Counted from the stretch's first letter, positions 25,376 through 35,255 are shown. The stretch is 64,000 nt of DNA from Dongia_B sp964406155 (GCA_964406155.1 CAYOQR010000001.1:124001-188000); one strand, 5' to 3'. Notes: generated by a model not told the origin, from the letters alone. Made by a program: numbers and translations.

Positions 25376-25948
25376 TCAGGAAGGCGTGTTGTCAGTCGGG
25401 CCGGCTCGCCATCTCTCCCGCGCCAGCCGATAGAGCACATGGGCGCGCAAGGGATCGCCGGCGGGCAAGGCCGGGTGCTGGAAATCATCCGCCGGATCGC
25501 GGCCCATGCCGAGGCGTTCCATGACCTGGCGCGACCGCAGATTGGCCGGCACAGTAAAAGAGACGATCTCGGTCAAGTGGAGCTGATCGAAGCCGAAGCC
25601 CAGCGCCGCGCGAGCCGCCTCGGTCGCATAGCCCCGTCCCCAATAGCCATAGGCCAGGCGCCAGCCGATCTCCACACAGGGCATGAAGGGTGCCTCGAAG
25701 CTTGGGCGGTGCAGACCGACGAAGCCGATGAAATCGGCCACACCCTGCGCCTCCACGGCCCAGAAACCGAATCCCTGGGCGGTGATCAAGGTCTGGATCC
25801 GGGCCGCCATGGCATCGCTCTCGTCCCGGTCCAGCCGCTTCGGCAGGAATTTCATCACCCGGGAATCGGCATTCAGCGCGGCGAAGGGCACGAGGTCGCT
25901 CTCACGCCAATCCCGCAGCCTGAGGCGCGGCGTCACGATATTCTGCAT
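25376..25948 (-). CDS. GNAT acetyltransferase (RimJ/RimL-like)
   Basis: This 190-residue protein is an acetyl-CoA-dependent N-acetyltransferase of the RimJ/RimL group. TPRLRLRDWRESDLVPFAAL opens the fold. EIGWRLAYGYWGRGYATEAARAALGFGF forms the acetyl-CoA pyrophosphate-binding loop and helix, and VPANLRSRQVMERLGM completes the core. The natural substrate (ribosomal protein, amino sugar or other) cannot be decided. It is transcribed toward the Pycsar-effector-like gene, with 177 bases between. The 259 bases before the next gene contain no recognised site. Confidence 0.9.
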   Translation of the reverse strand: MQNIVTPRLRLRDWRESDLVPFAALNADSRVMKFLPKRLDRDESDAMAARIQTLITAQGFGFWAVEAQGVADFIGFVGLHRPSFEAPFMPCVEIGWRLAYGYWGRGYATEAARAALGFGFDQLHLTEIVSFTVPANLRSRQVMERLGMGRDPADDFQHPALPAGDPLRAHVLYRLARERWRAGPTDNTPS

Positions 25949-26207
25949 CTCACCCTCAACTTCTCTTGGCGTGCAGCCCGATTCGCCCTCGACGCCGCCT
26001 TGCCTCCTCAGTATAAGCCCCGCCCCAACGGAGGAGGACCAGTCTTGCTGTGCTGTGCGGCACGACCGGTGCCATGCTGCAAGCTTAACCGTTCGGTCAG
26101 ATAACGTTTACCTTCGTTGCGCAACCGTGATAGCGTTTTGGGCTTCCCGCTCGAGGCGCGATCAGATTGCCGTCGCGGGGAGCGGGGCTTAACTGGGAGA
26201 CATATGG

Positions 26208-27797
26208 ATGAAACCGATTCTGAAATCAGCCGTGGCTGCGCTGATGCTGACGCTGGCTGCGGGCACGGCTGCGCATGCCGCGACGCCCAAGGATACCTTG
26301 GTCATGGCCTATGTGATCGACGACATCATTTCGCTCGATCCGGCCGAGATCTATGAGATCTCCAGCTCCGAATACCAGGCCAATGTCTATGACCGCCTGG
26401 TCGCGCTGGACGTCAAGGATACCTCGAAGATCCTGAACAAGGCCGCCGAGAGCTGGTCGGTCAGCCCCGATGGCAAGACCTTCATTTTCAAGATCCGCAA
26501 GGGCATCAAGTTCCAGTCCGGCAACGACCTGACCGCCGAGGATGCCGCCTTCTCGCTGCAGCGTTACGTGATTCTCGACAAGAATCCGGCCTTCATCATG
26601 AACCAGTTCGGCCTGACCAAGGACAACGCCAAGGAAAAGATTCGCGCCAAGGATCCCTACACCCTGGAAATCGAATTGGATAAAGCCTATTCGCCGAGCT
26701 TTTTCCTGAACTGCATCACCTATACCAGCTCGATCGTCGACAAGAAGCTGGTCATGTCGCATGACCAGAATGGCGATCTGGGCAATGCCTGGCTGAAGAC
26801 CAACTATGCCGGTTCCGGCCCCTTCTTCCTCAAGGAATGGAAGCCGAACCAGTCGCTGATCCTCACCACGAACCCGCACTACTGGGACGGCGTGCCGAAG
26901 ATCAAGCGCGTGCTGATCAAGAACGTGACCGAAAGCGCCACCCAGCAGTTGCTGCTGCAGAAGGGTGACGTCGACATCGCCCGCAACGTGACCGGCGACC
27001 AGCTAACGGCCCTGGAGCAGGACAAGGACGTGAAGCTGCAATCGGCTTCCAAGGCGACCTTGTGGTATCTCGGCCTCAACGTGAAGAACCCGAACCTCGC
27101 CAAGCCGGAAGTCCGCAAGGCCCTGAAGTACCTGATCGACTATGACGGCCTTGCCAAGACCCTCTTCAAGGGCGTCGGCAAACCACACCAGACCATCCTG
27201 CCGGAAGGCCAGCTAGGTGCTTCGACCGACACGCCTTACACACTGAATATCGAGAAGGCCAAGGAACTCCTGAAGCAGGCCGGCCTGCCGGATGGCTTTA
27301 GCGTCACCATGGACACCACCAACAAGACGGAGACCATGGAACTGGCGCAGGCCATTCAGTCCACCTGGGCCAAGGCCGGTGTGAAGCTGGAGATCAAGCC
27401 GGCCGACAACAAGCAGACCCTGACCAAGTACCGCGCCCGCCAGCATGATATTTATATCGGCGTCTGGGGCTCGGACTATCAGGATCCGCATTCCAATGCG
27501 GAAGGTTATGCGACCAACGCCGACAACGCCGACAATGCCGAGCACAAGCTGCTGGCCTGGCGTAACTCCTGGTTCATCCCGGATCTGACCAAGGAGGTCT
27601 ATGCCGCGCGTGACGAGATGGACAATGCCAAGCGCGTTGCCATGTACCAGGACATCCAGAAGAAGGTGCTGGATGACGGTCCCTACGTGATCATGTTCCA
27701 GCAGATCGAAACCGCGGCGGTCAAGAAGAGCGTCGACGGTTTCGTTGTTGGTCCCAGCTTCGACCTCGACCTCTATCACGACGTCGTCAAGCACTGA
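26208..27797 (+). CDS. Peptide ABC transporter substrate-binding protein
   Basis: This 529-residue periplasmic protein captures a peptide-like or related solute and hands it to the permeases encoded next. A Sec signal peptide with cleavage near AHAA (about residue 25) is followed by the family-5 binding-protein pattern: LDPAEIYEISSSEYQANVYDRLV, then AESWSVSPDGKTFIFKIRKGIKFQSG, and GSGPFFLKEWKPNQSLILTTNPHYW. It is the first gene of a five-gene operon (SBP, two permeases, two ATPases). The ligand could be a di- or oligopeptide or another solute handled by this family. Confidence 0.94.
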   Translation: MKPILKSAVAALMLTLAAGTAAHAATPKDTLVMAYVIDDIISLDPAEIYEISSSEYQANVYDRLVALDVKDTSKILNKAAESWSVSPDGKTFIFKIRKGIKFQSGNDLTAEDAAFSLQRYVILDKNPAFIMNQFGLTKDNAKEKIRAKDPYTLEIELDKAYSPSFFLNCITYTSSIVDKKLVMSHDQNGDLGNAWLKTNYAGSGPFFLKEWKPNQSLILTTNPHYWDGVPKIKRVLIKNVTESATQQLLLQKGDVDIARNVTGDQLTALEQDKDVKLQSASKATLWYLGLNVKNPNLAKPEVRKALKYLIDYDGLAKTLFKGVGKPHQTILPEGQLGASTDTPYTLNIEKAKELLKQAGLPDGFSVTMDTTNKTETMELAQAIQSTWAKAGVKLEIKPADNKQTLTKYRARQHDIYIGVWGSDYQDPHSNAEGYATNADNADNAEHKLLAWRNSWFIPDLTKEVYAARDEMDNAKRVAMYQDIQKKVLDDGPYVIMFQQIETAAVKKSVDGFVVGPSFDLDLYHDVVKH

Positions 27798-27825
27798 CGT
27801 CTGACAGGGGTTAGGGTTAAGCGAC

Positions 27826-28827
27826 ATGAAGGCGAGTATCCGGGTCGTTTTCTCGGTGATCACCACCCTGCTCGGGCTGCTGATGATCACTTTCGTGATC
27901 GGCCGTGTTCTGCCGGTCGACCCGGTACTCGCCGTTGTCGGCGATCATGCGCCGAAGGAGCTGTATGACCGCACCCGGATCGAGATGGGATTGAACCTCC
28001 CGATCTGGGAACAGTTCCTGATCTATCTCAGCCACGTCTTGCGTGGCGATCTCGGCATGTCCTTGCGCACCGGCCATCCGGTGCTCGAGGACATCGCCAA
28101 TGTCTTCCCCGCCACCTTGGAACTCGCCACCGCCGGCACGCTGATCGGCGTCATCATCGGCGTGCCCGCCGGCGTCTGGGCGGCGGTCAACAAGGACCGC
28201 TGGCAAGACCACGTCGTGCGCTTCATCGGCCTCTTCGGCTATTCCGTCCCGGTCTTCTGGCTGGGCCTCATGGGTCTGCTGCTGTTCTATGCCAAGCTGG
28301 AATGGCTGCCCGGCCCCGGCCGGCTCGATTTCGGCTATGAGGACATGATCGAACCGGTCACCGGCATCATGACCATCGACACGCTGATCAGCGGCGATAT
28401 GGAGATGTTCAAGAATGCCCTGATGCATCTCATCCTGCCGGCTTCGATCCTCGGCTATTACTCGCTCGCTTACATCAGCCGCATGACCCGGTCCCTGATG
28501 CTGGGTCAGATGCGCCAGGAATATATCCTGACCGCGCGGGTCAAGGGCGTCAGTGAACGCGTCATCATCTGGCGCCATGCCATGGGCAATATCCGGGTGC
28601 CGCTGCTGACCGTGATCGTCCTCTCCTATGCCACGCTGCTGGAAGGTTCGGTGTTGACCGAGACCGTCTTCGTCTGGCGCGGCCTCGGCCTTTACATCAC
28701 GGACTCGCTCTTTGCCGTCGACATGACCGCCGTGCTGGGCGGCACGCTGGTCGTCGGCACCGTCTTCATCCTGATCAATATGCTGACCGATATTGCCTAT
28801 CGTGTCCTCGATCCGCGTGCGCGTTGA
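27826..28827 (+). CDS. ABC transporter permease, DppB type
   Basis: This 333-residue inner-membrane permease is the DppB-like partner. The N-terminal helix with TFVIGRVLPVDPVLAVVG is followed by a DppB-type RTGHPVLEDIANVFPATLELATAG region. The cytoplasmic loop that docks the ATPase reads EYILTARVKGVSERVIIWRHAMGN, and further helices follow. It forms the membrane channel together with the next gene. It starts 28 bases after the binding-protein gene. Confidence 0.94.
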   Translation: MKASIRVVFSVITTLLGLLMITFVIGRVLPVDPVLAVVGDHAPKELYDRTRIEMGLNLPIWEQFLIYLSHVLRGDLGMSLRTGHPVLEDIANVFPATLELATAGTLIGVIIGVPAGVWAAVNKDRWQDHVVRFIGLFGYSVPVFWLGLMGLLLFYAKLEWLPGPGRLDFGYEDMIEPVTGIMTIDTLISGDMEMFKNALMHLILPASILGYYSLAYISRMTRSLMLGQMRQEYILTARVKGVSERVIIWRHAMGNIRVPLLTVIVLSYATLLEGSVLTETVFVWRGLGLYITDSLFAVDMTAVLGGTLVVGTVFILINMLTDIAYRVLDPRAR

Positions 28828-28843
28828 GAGAGGCCCCTAATAA

Positions 28844-29800
28844 ATGACCCTCGCCAACGACAACCTCCCCGCCCCCCGCCCGGCGCCCACGCCGCGCCAG
28901 ACCGCCGTCACCTGGCGCGACTGGCTGCTGACCGATACGCCGCATTCACGGCTGCAGGCGCGCATGGGCCGGGCCTATCTGGGCTGGCGCAGCTTCGCTC
29001 GTAATCCGCTGGCCATGGCCGGGCTGATCATCTTCATCATCCTGGTCCTCATGGCGATCTTTGCGCCCTTCCTCAGCAGCCATGATCCGCTGGCCGGCGA
29101 TCTCGAACATCGTCTTCTGCCGCCCGACGACACCTTCCTGCTGGGGACCGACCAGCAGGGCCGCGATCTGTGGAGCCGCATCGTCTACGGCTCGCGGGTG
29201 ACGCTGATGATCGTCTTCCTGACCGCGGTCACGGCAGCGCCGATCGGCCTCGTCATCGGCACTGTCGCTGGCTATGCCGGCGGCTGGATCGAAGCCGCAT
29301 TGATGCGCTTCACCGATATCTTCCTCGCCTTCCCGCGCCTGATCCTGGCGCTCGCCTTCGCCGCTGCGCTCGGCCCCGGCATCGTCAATGCCGTGTTGGC
29401 GATCTCGCTGACGGTCTGGCCGGCCTATGCCCGTATCGCTCGGGCCGAGACCCTGGCCGTGCGCAATTCCGATTATGTTGCTGCTGCCCGCATGAGCGGC
29501 GCCTCCGCCCTGCGCATCATTGTCGGCCAGGTCATGCCGATGTGCATGCCCTCGCTGATCGTCCGCGTCTCGCTCGACATGGCCGGCATCATCCTGACCG
29601 CTGCCGGCCTCGGTTTCCTCGGCCTCGGCGCCCAGCCACCCATGCCCGAATGGGGCGCCATGGTCTCCAGCGGCCGCGAGCATCTGCTCGACCAATGGTG
29701 GATCTCCACCTTCCCCGGCATCGCCATCTTCGTCGTCAGTCTCGGCTTCAACCTGATCGGCGACGGGTTGCGCGACGTGCTCGACCCGCGCGAGCAGTGA
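28844..29800 (+). CDS. ABC transporter permease, DppC type
   Basis: This 318-residue permease is the DppC-like partner. The N-terminal cytoplasmic tail and first helix (RNPLAMAGLIIFIILVLMAIFAP) are typical, and LLGTDQQGRDLWSRIVYGSRVTL is the family signature near residue 105. The ATPase-docking loop reads SDYVAAARMSGASALRIIVGQVMP, and the C-terminal NLIGDGLRDVLDPRE is the classical ending. It starts 16 bases after the first permease and is followed by the ATPase genes. Confidence 0.95.
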   Translation: MTLANDNLPAPRPAPTPRQTAVTWRDWLLTDTPHSRLQARMGRAYLGWRSFARNPLAMAGLIIFIILVLMAIFAPFLSSHDPLAGDLEHRLLPPDDTFLLGTDQQGRDLWSRIVYGSRVTLMIVFLTAVTAAPIGLVIGTVAGYAGGWIEAALMRFTDIFLAFPRLILALAFAAALGPGIVNAVLAISLTVWPAYARIARAETLAVRNSDYVAAARMSGASALRIIVGQVMPMCMPSLIVRVSLDMAGIILTAAGLGFLGLGAQPPMPEWGAMVSSGREHLLDQWWISTFPGIAIFVVSLGFNLIGDGLRDVLDPREQ

Positions 29801-29811
29801 GGAACGATAGT

Positions 29812-30663
29812 ATGACGGTGCCTCTGCTCCAGGTCGAGAACCTCAACATCCGTTTCGAGACGCCGACCGGCATCGCCCATGTGGTGCGGGATGTCTCCTT
29901 CACCATGGGCCGTGAGAAACTGGCGATCGTCGGCGAATCCGGCTCCGGCAAGTCGCAGAGTGTCCGCGCCATTCTCGGCCTGACGCCGGGTCAGGTGACG
30001 GCCGACAGGCTGGAATTCAACGGCGAGAACCTCCAAGGCCTTGATCTCGCGCAATGGCGCAAGATCCGCGGCAAGCGCATCTCCATGGTGATGCAGGACC
30101 CGAAATACTCGCTCAATCCGGTGATGCGGATCGGCGATCAACTGCTGGAAGCCTGCCGCGACGGCTATGCCGGCAAGGCCGCCAAGGCGCGTGCCATGGA
30201 GATGCTGACGGCGGTGAAGATCCGCGACCCCGAGCGAGTCTATCGCGCCTGGCCGCATGAACTGTCCGGCGGCATGGGACAGCGTGCCATGATCGCCATG
30301 ATGCTGATCACCGAACCGGAATTGCTGATCGCCGACGAGCCGACCTCGGCCCTCGATGTCACCGTGCGGCTGCAGGTGCTGGCGATCCTCGATGATCTGG
30401 TGAAGACCCGCGACATGGGCCTCATCTTCATCAGCCACGACCTCAATCTGGTCGGCTCGTTCTGCGACCGTATCCTCGTCATGTATGCCGGCCAGGTGAT
30501 GGAGGAGCTGGATGCGCAGCATCTCAGCGAAGCGCAGCATCCCTATACCAAGGGCCTGCTTGCCTGCCTGCCGGAACTCGGCAAGCCGGTCCAGGCGTTG
30601 CGCACCTTGAAACGCGATCCGGCCTGGAAACTGCCGCGCGGCAAGCACGAGGCAACACGATGA
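29812..30663 (+). CDS. ABC transporter ATP-binding protein, DppD type
   Basis: This 283-residue ATPase powers the importer. Walker A GESGSGKS, the Q-loop in VMQDPKYSLNP, the signature LSGGMGQR and Walker B LLIADEP with the following TSALD are all visible, with the switch His in FISHDLNLV. The C-terminal extension (HPYTKGLLACLPEL) is the oligopeptide-transport ATPase tail. The ATG at 29812 gives a standard start; a longer in-frame reading from 29170 overlaps the permease gene and is not real. Its last bases overlap the next gene's start (ATGA). Confidence 0.95.
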   Translation: MTVPLLQVENLNIRFETPTGIAHVVRDVSFTMGREKLAIVGESGSGKSQSVRAILGLTPGQVTADRLEFNGENLQGLDLAQWRKIRGKRISMVMQDPKYSLNPVMRIGDQLLEACRDGYAGKAAKARAMEMLTAVKIRDPERVYRAWPHELSGGMGQRAMIAMMLITEPELLIADEPTSALDVTVRLQVLAILDDLVKTRDMGLIFISHDLNLVGSFCDRILVMYAGQVMEELDAQHLSEAQHPYTKGLLACLPELGKPVQALRTLKRDPAWKLPRGKHEATR

Positions 30664-31490
30664 CGGCCGGTGGTAGAATGACGCCAGCCAATGAGGCAGC
30701 CAATGAGTCTGGCGCGATGATCGGGATCGACAATCTCAGCGTCAGCTTCGGCGCCGGCAAGGAACAGGTGCTGGCCGTCAAGGATGTCAGCTTCCATGTC
30801 GCCAAGGGCGAAAGCTTTGGATTGGTCGGCGAGTCCGGCTCCGGTAAATCGACGGTGCTGCGGGTCCTGGCCGGGCTCAATCCGCATTGGAAGGGCAAGA
30901 TCGCCATCGCCGGCCGCGATCTCGCGGCGAAGCGCGACCGCAAGTTCTTCCAGCTCGTGCAGATGGTGTTCCAGGATCCCTATGGGTCGCTGCATCCCAA
31001 GCACACGATCGACCGCATTCTCTCGGAGCCGATGGCGATCCATGGCATCAAGGACATCGAACAGCGCATCACTGCGATGCTCGACCAGGTGCAACTTGGC
31101 CACGCCTTCCGCTTCCGCTATCCCCACCAGCTTTCCGGCGGGCAGCGCCAACGCGTCGCCATCGCCCGCGCTTTGATCCTGAAGCCACAAGTCGTGCTGC
31201 TGGACGAACCTACCTCGGCCCTCGACGTCTCGATCCAGGCGGAAATTCTCAACCTGCTGGCCGATCTGCGGCGTGAGCTCGGCCTCACCTATATCCTGGT
31301 CAGCCACGATCTCGCCGTGGTCGGCCAGATGTGCGACCGCCTCGCCCTCATGCGCAAGGGCGAGATCGTCGAACTGGCCAAGGCCAGCGAACTCTCCGCC
31401 GGCACCCTCACTCATCCCTATTCCAAACAGCTGCTGGTCGCCAGCAAGGGCTACAACCGCGCCGCCATCGATGCGTTTGCGGATTTTTGA
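30660..31490 (+). CDS. ABC transporter ATP-binding protein, DppF type
   Basis: This 276-residue second ATPase shows Walker A GESGSGKST, the Q-loop QMVFQDPYGSLHP, the signature LSGGQRQR, Walker B VVLLDEP and the switch His in LVSHDLAVV. It forms the heterodimeric motor with the preceding protein. The start overlaps the previous stop by four bases (ATGA), a sign of translational coupling. The first 20 residues are not part of the domain, and ATG codons at 30678 and 30717 could be the true start. It is the last gene of the operon. Confidence 0.94.
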   Translation: MTAGGRMTPANEAANESGAMIGIDNLSVSFGAGKEQVLAVKDVSFHVAKGESFGLVGESGSGKSTVLRVLAGLNPHWKGKIAIAGRDLAAKRDRKFFQLVQMVFQDPYGSLHPKHTIDRILSEPMAIHGIKDIEQRITAMLDQVQLGHAFRFRYPHQLSGGQRQRVAIARALILKPQVVLLDEPTSALDVSIQAEILNLLADLRRELGLTYILVSHDLAVVGQMCDRLALMRKGEIVELAKASELSAGTLTHPYSKQLLVASKGYNRAAIDAFADF

Positions 31491-31725
31491 ACAGGCCTGA
31501 TCTGCTCGACGGGGTACCGGTCCTCATGTGCCGGCATCACCCTTTTGCGACATTATTGCCTATCCGGCCCTAAAAGCCGCCATTAGCTGGATCAGTGTTG
31601 GCGCTTTGCCGCCGGATCGGGTATCTAGCGCCCATCGCCACCCTGAATTGCCGGCAGTTGCACATCGATCCCGCCAGTCGCGCAGGATCCAGGTGGCCCT
31701 TGATCCATTGAATAGATTGAAAAAA

Positions 31726-33765
31726 ATGCCTTTTCCAGCGACCAACCCTGCCCTCGACCGTGCCCTGCTCGACCGTGGCTATCTCGAACCGACGCCCGTG
31801 CAGCAGGCGGTCCTGGAAGCGGAGGCTGCCGGGCGTGACCTGCTGGTTTCGGCCCAGACCGGCTCCGGCAAGACGGTCGCCTTCGGCCTGGCTTTCGCCG
31901 AGACCATCCTCGGCACGGCCGAGCGCCTGCCCCGCGCGGGGGCGCCCCTGGCGCTGATCATCGCGCCGACCCGCGAACTGGCGATGCAGGTGCATGGCGA
32001 ATTGAGCTGGCTCTATGCCGAGGCCGGCGCCCGGGTGGTTTCCTGCGTCGGCGGCATGGACGCCCGTCGCGAGGCCCGCGCTTTGGCGGATGGCTGTCAT
32101 ATCGTCGTCGCCACACCGGGCCGCCTGCGCGACCATCTGGAACGCGGGCAGATCGATACCCATGCCCTGCGGGTCGTGGTCCTGGACGAGGCCGATGAAA
32201 TGCTCGATCTCGGCTTCCGGGAAGATCTGGAATTTATCCTCGATGCAACGCCGCCGCAGCGTCGCACCCTGCTCTTCTCCGCCACCATCGCCAAGGATAT
32301 CGTCAGTCTGGCGCGGGAATATCAGCGCGATGCCTTGCGCATCGATACGATGTCGCAGAACGAGCCCCATGGCGATATCGAATACCGCGCCATCCGGATC
32401 GGCGCCCGGGACACCGAACATGCCATCGTCAATGTGCTGCGGCATATCGAACCACGCGCCAGCATCATCTTCTGCCATACCCGCGAGGCGGTGCGCCGGC
32501 TGCATGGCAGCTTGCTGGAGCGCGGTTTCGATGTCGTGGCCCTGTCCGGCGAGTTAACCCAGAACGAGCGCAGCCACGCGCTCCAGGCCCTGCGCGACGG
32601 CCATGCCCGCGTCTGCGTCGCCACCGATGTCGCGGCGCGCGGCCTCGATCTGCCGGATCTCGGCCTTGTCATCCATGCCGATATTCCCACCAACCGCGCG
32701 ACGCTCCTGCATCGCAGCGGCCGGACCGGGCGGGCCGGACGCAAGGGCGTCTGTGCCCTGCTGGTACCCTTCTCGAAGCGACGCCGGGTCGAGCAATTGC
32801 TGCATTCGGCCAATGTCACCGCGACCTGGAGCGATCCGCCCAGCGCCGATGCGGTCCGCGCCCGCGACCAGGAGCGCCTGCTGGAAGATCCGATCCTGAC
32901 CGAAGCGGCGACCGAGGAAGATCTGACGCTGGCGCGCACCCTGCTCACCGGCCGCTCCGCCGAGGATATCGCCGCCGCGCTGATCCGGCTCTATCGCGCG
33001 AAGCTCCCGGCGCCGGAAGATATTTTCATCCCGCCCTTCCGCGAGGAACGCAGCGACCGCCGCCGTGACCGTCGCGACGGCGAGTCCGATGGCGGCCGGC
33101 GCGCGGAAGGCCGCCCGCCCCGCGAATACCGTGGCAACAGCGAGAACATGGTCACCTTCCGCATCAGCGCTGGCCGGCATCAGAATGCCGATCCGAAATG
33201 GCTGCTGCCGATGCTCTGCCGCCGCGGTCAGGTGACCAAGAAGGAGATCGGTGCGATCCGTATCTTTGACCGGGAATCCATCGTCGAAATCAGCCGCGAG
33301 GCGGCGGCAGGCTTCACCGAAGCCCTGCGGCAAAATCCCGAGAGCGACATCCGCATCGAGCCGGCGGATGCTCCTCGCCCGGAACGCCGCGAAGATGGTG
33401 CACCGGTGCGCCGCGCCGACCGCCCGGTTCGGAGCAAGCATCAGGACGGCAAGTCGAGCCCTGACCGAGATGCCGATGACAGGCCTAACGCGCCCTGGAA
33501 AGCCGGCAAAAAGCCTTATGGCAAACCGGGCTTCGACAAACGCAAAGGCGACAAGCCGCAGGATGAACAGCCTCGGCATGAAAAGCCGCGCGGCGAAAAA
33601 TCGCGACCTGAGAAATCGTGGAATGAGAAGCCACGGGACAAGAGCTTGTCTCGTGAGCACCCGGATCAGCGGGACAGAAAGCCGCGCAAACCCACTCCCG
33701 AAGCGGCGGCAGCTACGGCAAAGAAACTGAAGAAGAAGCTCAAGAAACTGAAGAAGGGCAAATAG
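31726..33765 (+). CDS. DEAD-box RNA helicase with DbpA-type RNA-binding domain
   Basis: This 679-residue helicase resembles the DeaD/DbpA group. Motif I AQTGSGKT, motif II LDEADEMLDLGF, motif III SATIA, and motif VI HRSGRTGRAG define the core up to about residue 360. After a charged linker, MVTFRISAGRHQNADPKW to about residue 550 looks like the DbpA RNA-binding fold. The tail is made of repeated Lys-Pro-Arg-Glu units and ends in a lysine-rich stretch, probably disordered. The ATG at 31726 is chosen because the Q-motif begins soon after; the open frame reaches 31528. It probably acts in ribosome assembly or cold adaptation. Confidence 0.93.
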   Translation: MPFPATNPALDRALLDRGYLEPTPVQQAVLEAEAAGRDLLVSAQTGSGKTVAFGLAFAETILGTAERLPRAGAPLALIIAPTRELAMQVHGELSWLYAEAGARVVSCVGGMDARREARALADGCHIVVATPGRLRDHLERGQIDTHALRVVVLDEADEMLDLGFREDLEFILDATPPQRRTLLFSATIAKDIVSLAREYQRDALRIDTMSQNEPHGDIEYRAIRIGARDTEHAIVNVLRHIEPRASIIFCHTREAVRRLHGSLLERGFDVVALSGELTQNERSHALQALRDGHARVCVATDVAARGLDLPDLGLVIHADIPTNRATLLHRSGRTGRAGRKGVCALLVPFSKRRRVEQLLHSANVTATWSDPPSADAVRARDQERLLEDPILTEAATEEDLTLARTLLTGRSAEDIAAALIRLYRAKLPAPEDIFIPPFREERSDRRRDRRDGESDGGRRAEGRPPREYRGNSENMVTFRISAGRHQNADPKWLLPMLCRRGQVTKKEIGAIRIFDRESIVEISREAAAGFTEALRQNPESDIRIEPADAPRPERREDGAPVRRADRPVRSKHQDGKSSPDRDADDRPNAPWKAGKKPYGKPGFDKRKGDKPQDEQPRHEKPRGEKSRPEKSWNEKPRDKSLSREHPDQRDRKPRKPTPEAAAATAKKLKKKLKKLKKGK

Positions 33766-33955
33766 GAGCCCAAGCACACCCGGAATTGCTGTTCGAGACA
33801 GCCCTGGGATTCAATTTGCCGGTGTCAGCTATGGCTACTGACATCCATAAGCATAATGAACTTCGGCGCTATACCATCAAATAAATAATACAACCTAGGA
33901 TTTCTATTCTTTTAATCACACCCCTCTTGATTTAATTTGGGCTCGCGTCGGGAGT

Positions 33956-33983
33956 AAAGTTGCCAATCAGGAAGGCAACTTTT
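33956..33983. terminator. Hairpin in the gap before the lipoprotein-like gene
   Basis: AAAGTTGCC (33956-33964) and GGCAACTTT (33974-33982) form a perfect 9-bp stem with a 9-nt loop and a short T-run, about 190 bases after the helicase stop and 90 bases before the next gene. It may end the helicase transcript. The rest of this 300-base, AT-rich gap holds no other feature I can support. Confidence 0.55.
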
Positions 33984-34072
33984 CCGTCAGTCTCAATTCT
34001 GGGACAGGAATCGCTCTATCTGATGCGGCCGCATACCCGATTGTCGGTAGTCAGGATAACTTGGGGGTTATT

Positions 34073-34723
34073 TTGTATATTAGAATATTGAGCTGCCTAA
34101 CGTTTCTGGTAACTGCGGCTTGCAGTTATCCTGTCACAGTCGCACCAGCACCAGCATTGGATGTCTATGCGTCCTACACTGAAAAATTGCCTGGCAAGTA
34201 TGCCTTACTTGTCGAAGCAACTTCACTTTCACGCACAATCGCCGCGACTGGCCAAGCCTGCAGCGCACATAATTATCCGGCGAATGCGAACGAAGCCTTC
34301 AAGGTATCGGCAGTAAAAACAATAGAAGGCCTCGTTGAAACAATCGAGGTCGTCTCCACGCCGATGAGCCGAGAGACAATGGGGCAAAAAGGCTATCGCG
34401 GTTTAATCATCGTGAAGGCAGATGACTATAGTGCCCGGCTGATGTTTGTTCCGGATTTCTGGAGCGCCACAGCCACAGCCTCCGCTGACGTGTCTGGCAG
34501 CATCGTCATTGATGGTCCAAATGGACGATTGTTTGGAACATCGAGTTCCTCTACGCGCACTGTCGATCAGCAAACCGGCTCCTGTGGAGCTGGCGCTCAG
34601 ATCATCGGACAAGCTACCTCAATGGCCATCAAAGAATTGTTCGAGCGACTTGGCGAGCGCTTAGCCAATGAGCCCAAGTTGCGTACAGCCCCGACCCAAG
34701 CTTCTAACAGCCCATCGAGTTAA
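34073..34723 (+). CDS. Lipoprotein-like protein of unknown function
   Basis: I do not recognise a family. The protein of about 216 residues starts with a short hydrophobic segment ending in VTAAC, a possible lipobox, so it may be anchored in the outer membrane. The mature part has several small strands (YSARLMFVPDFWSATATASADVSGSIVIDGPNGRLFGTSS) and ends with a helix. The start is probably TTG at 34073, because GGGGG lies 5 bases upstream. Its base composition is clearly richer in A and T than its neighbours, suggesting recent acquisition. Confidence 0.6.
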   Translation: MYIRILSCLTFLVTAACSYPVTVAPAPALDVYASYTEKLPGKYALLVEATSLSRTIAATGQACSAHNYPANANEAFKVSAVKTIEGLVETIEVVSTPMSRETMGQKGYRGLIIVKADDYSARLMFVPDFWSATATASADVSGSIVIDGPNGRLFGTSSSSTRTVDQQTGSCGAGAQIIGQATSMAIKELFERLGERLANEPKLRTAPTQASNSPSS

Positions 34724-34839
34724 CCGAGCAGGACAAGGGCAGCGGCAGCATGGGGATGAGAGGATGCTGCCGCTGCCAGGGATATCGCCGCTGCGGTCGT
34801 GGCGCGGCGCAACCGGCGATCCCTTCAAAACATTGGCGA

Positions 34840-35121
34840 TCAGGCCATCCAGCCGCGTTTCACCGGAATGAGCTGATAGATCAGGCCGGGCTCCACCAGG
34901 ACCTCTCCCTCTTTCATATGGCGCAGGTCATAGCTGCCGTCGCGATGACGCGGCGCCAGCCCGGCGAAGACATAACGGTAGCCGCGCCCGTCCTTGACCA
35001 CATCCGTGACCGGCTGGCTGCGGTAATAGGCCACCACCTCGCCATCCGGTTTCGGATCAACGAGGCGGAAATAATCGGCGGGTGGCTCGGTGTTGCGGTA
35101 GATGAGCGGAAGATGCCGCAC
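34840..35121 (-). CDS. Small hypothetical protein
   Basis: I do not recognise this 93-residue protein. It is basic and beta-rich in appearance (VVAYYRSQPVTDVVKDGRGYRYVFAGLAPRHRDG), with a final ELIYQLIPVKRGW-like segment (LIYQLIPVKRGW). No signal peptide or membrane segment is visible. A GTG start at 35121 is preferred because GGAG lies 6 bases before it; GTG at 35151 would give 103 residues. It lies between the lipoprotein-like gene and meaB. Confidence 0.5.
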   Translation of the reverse strand: MRHLPLIYRNTEPPADYFRLVDPKPDGEVVAYYRSQPVTDVVKDGRGYRYVFAGLAPRHRDGSYDLRHMKEGEVLVEPGLIYQLIPVKRGWMA

Positions 35122-35255
35122 GATGATCTCCGGATGTGAACTTGTTCTCACTCCAGAGATATCGCCCCGGCCGATAAAGATGCCATGGGGGCCGTTTCAC
35201 CGGCGCATTAAAGCCCCGTAAAATCGGCGCCCGAATCAGAAAAGAAAGTGGCCGC

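Noticed and set aside
29170..30663. Extended reading of the first ABC ATPase starting inside the permease gene
   Set aside because: The extra part is an out-of-frame reading of the permease; the ATG at 29812 with normal family length is the real start.
33766..34072. AT-rich gap as a possible origin or phage attachment site
   Set aside because: No repeated boxes, no integrase and no tRNA end; only one hairpin is visible.
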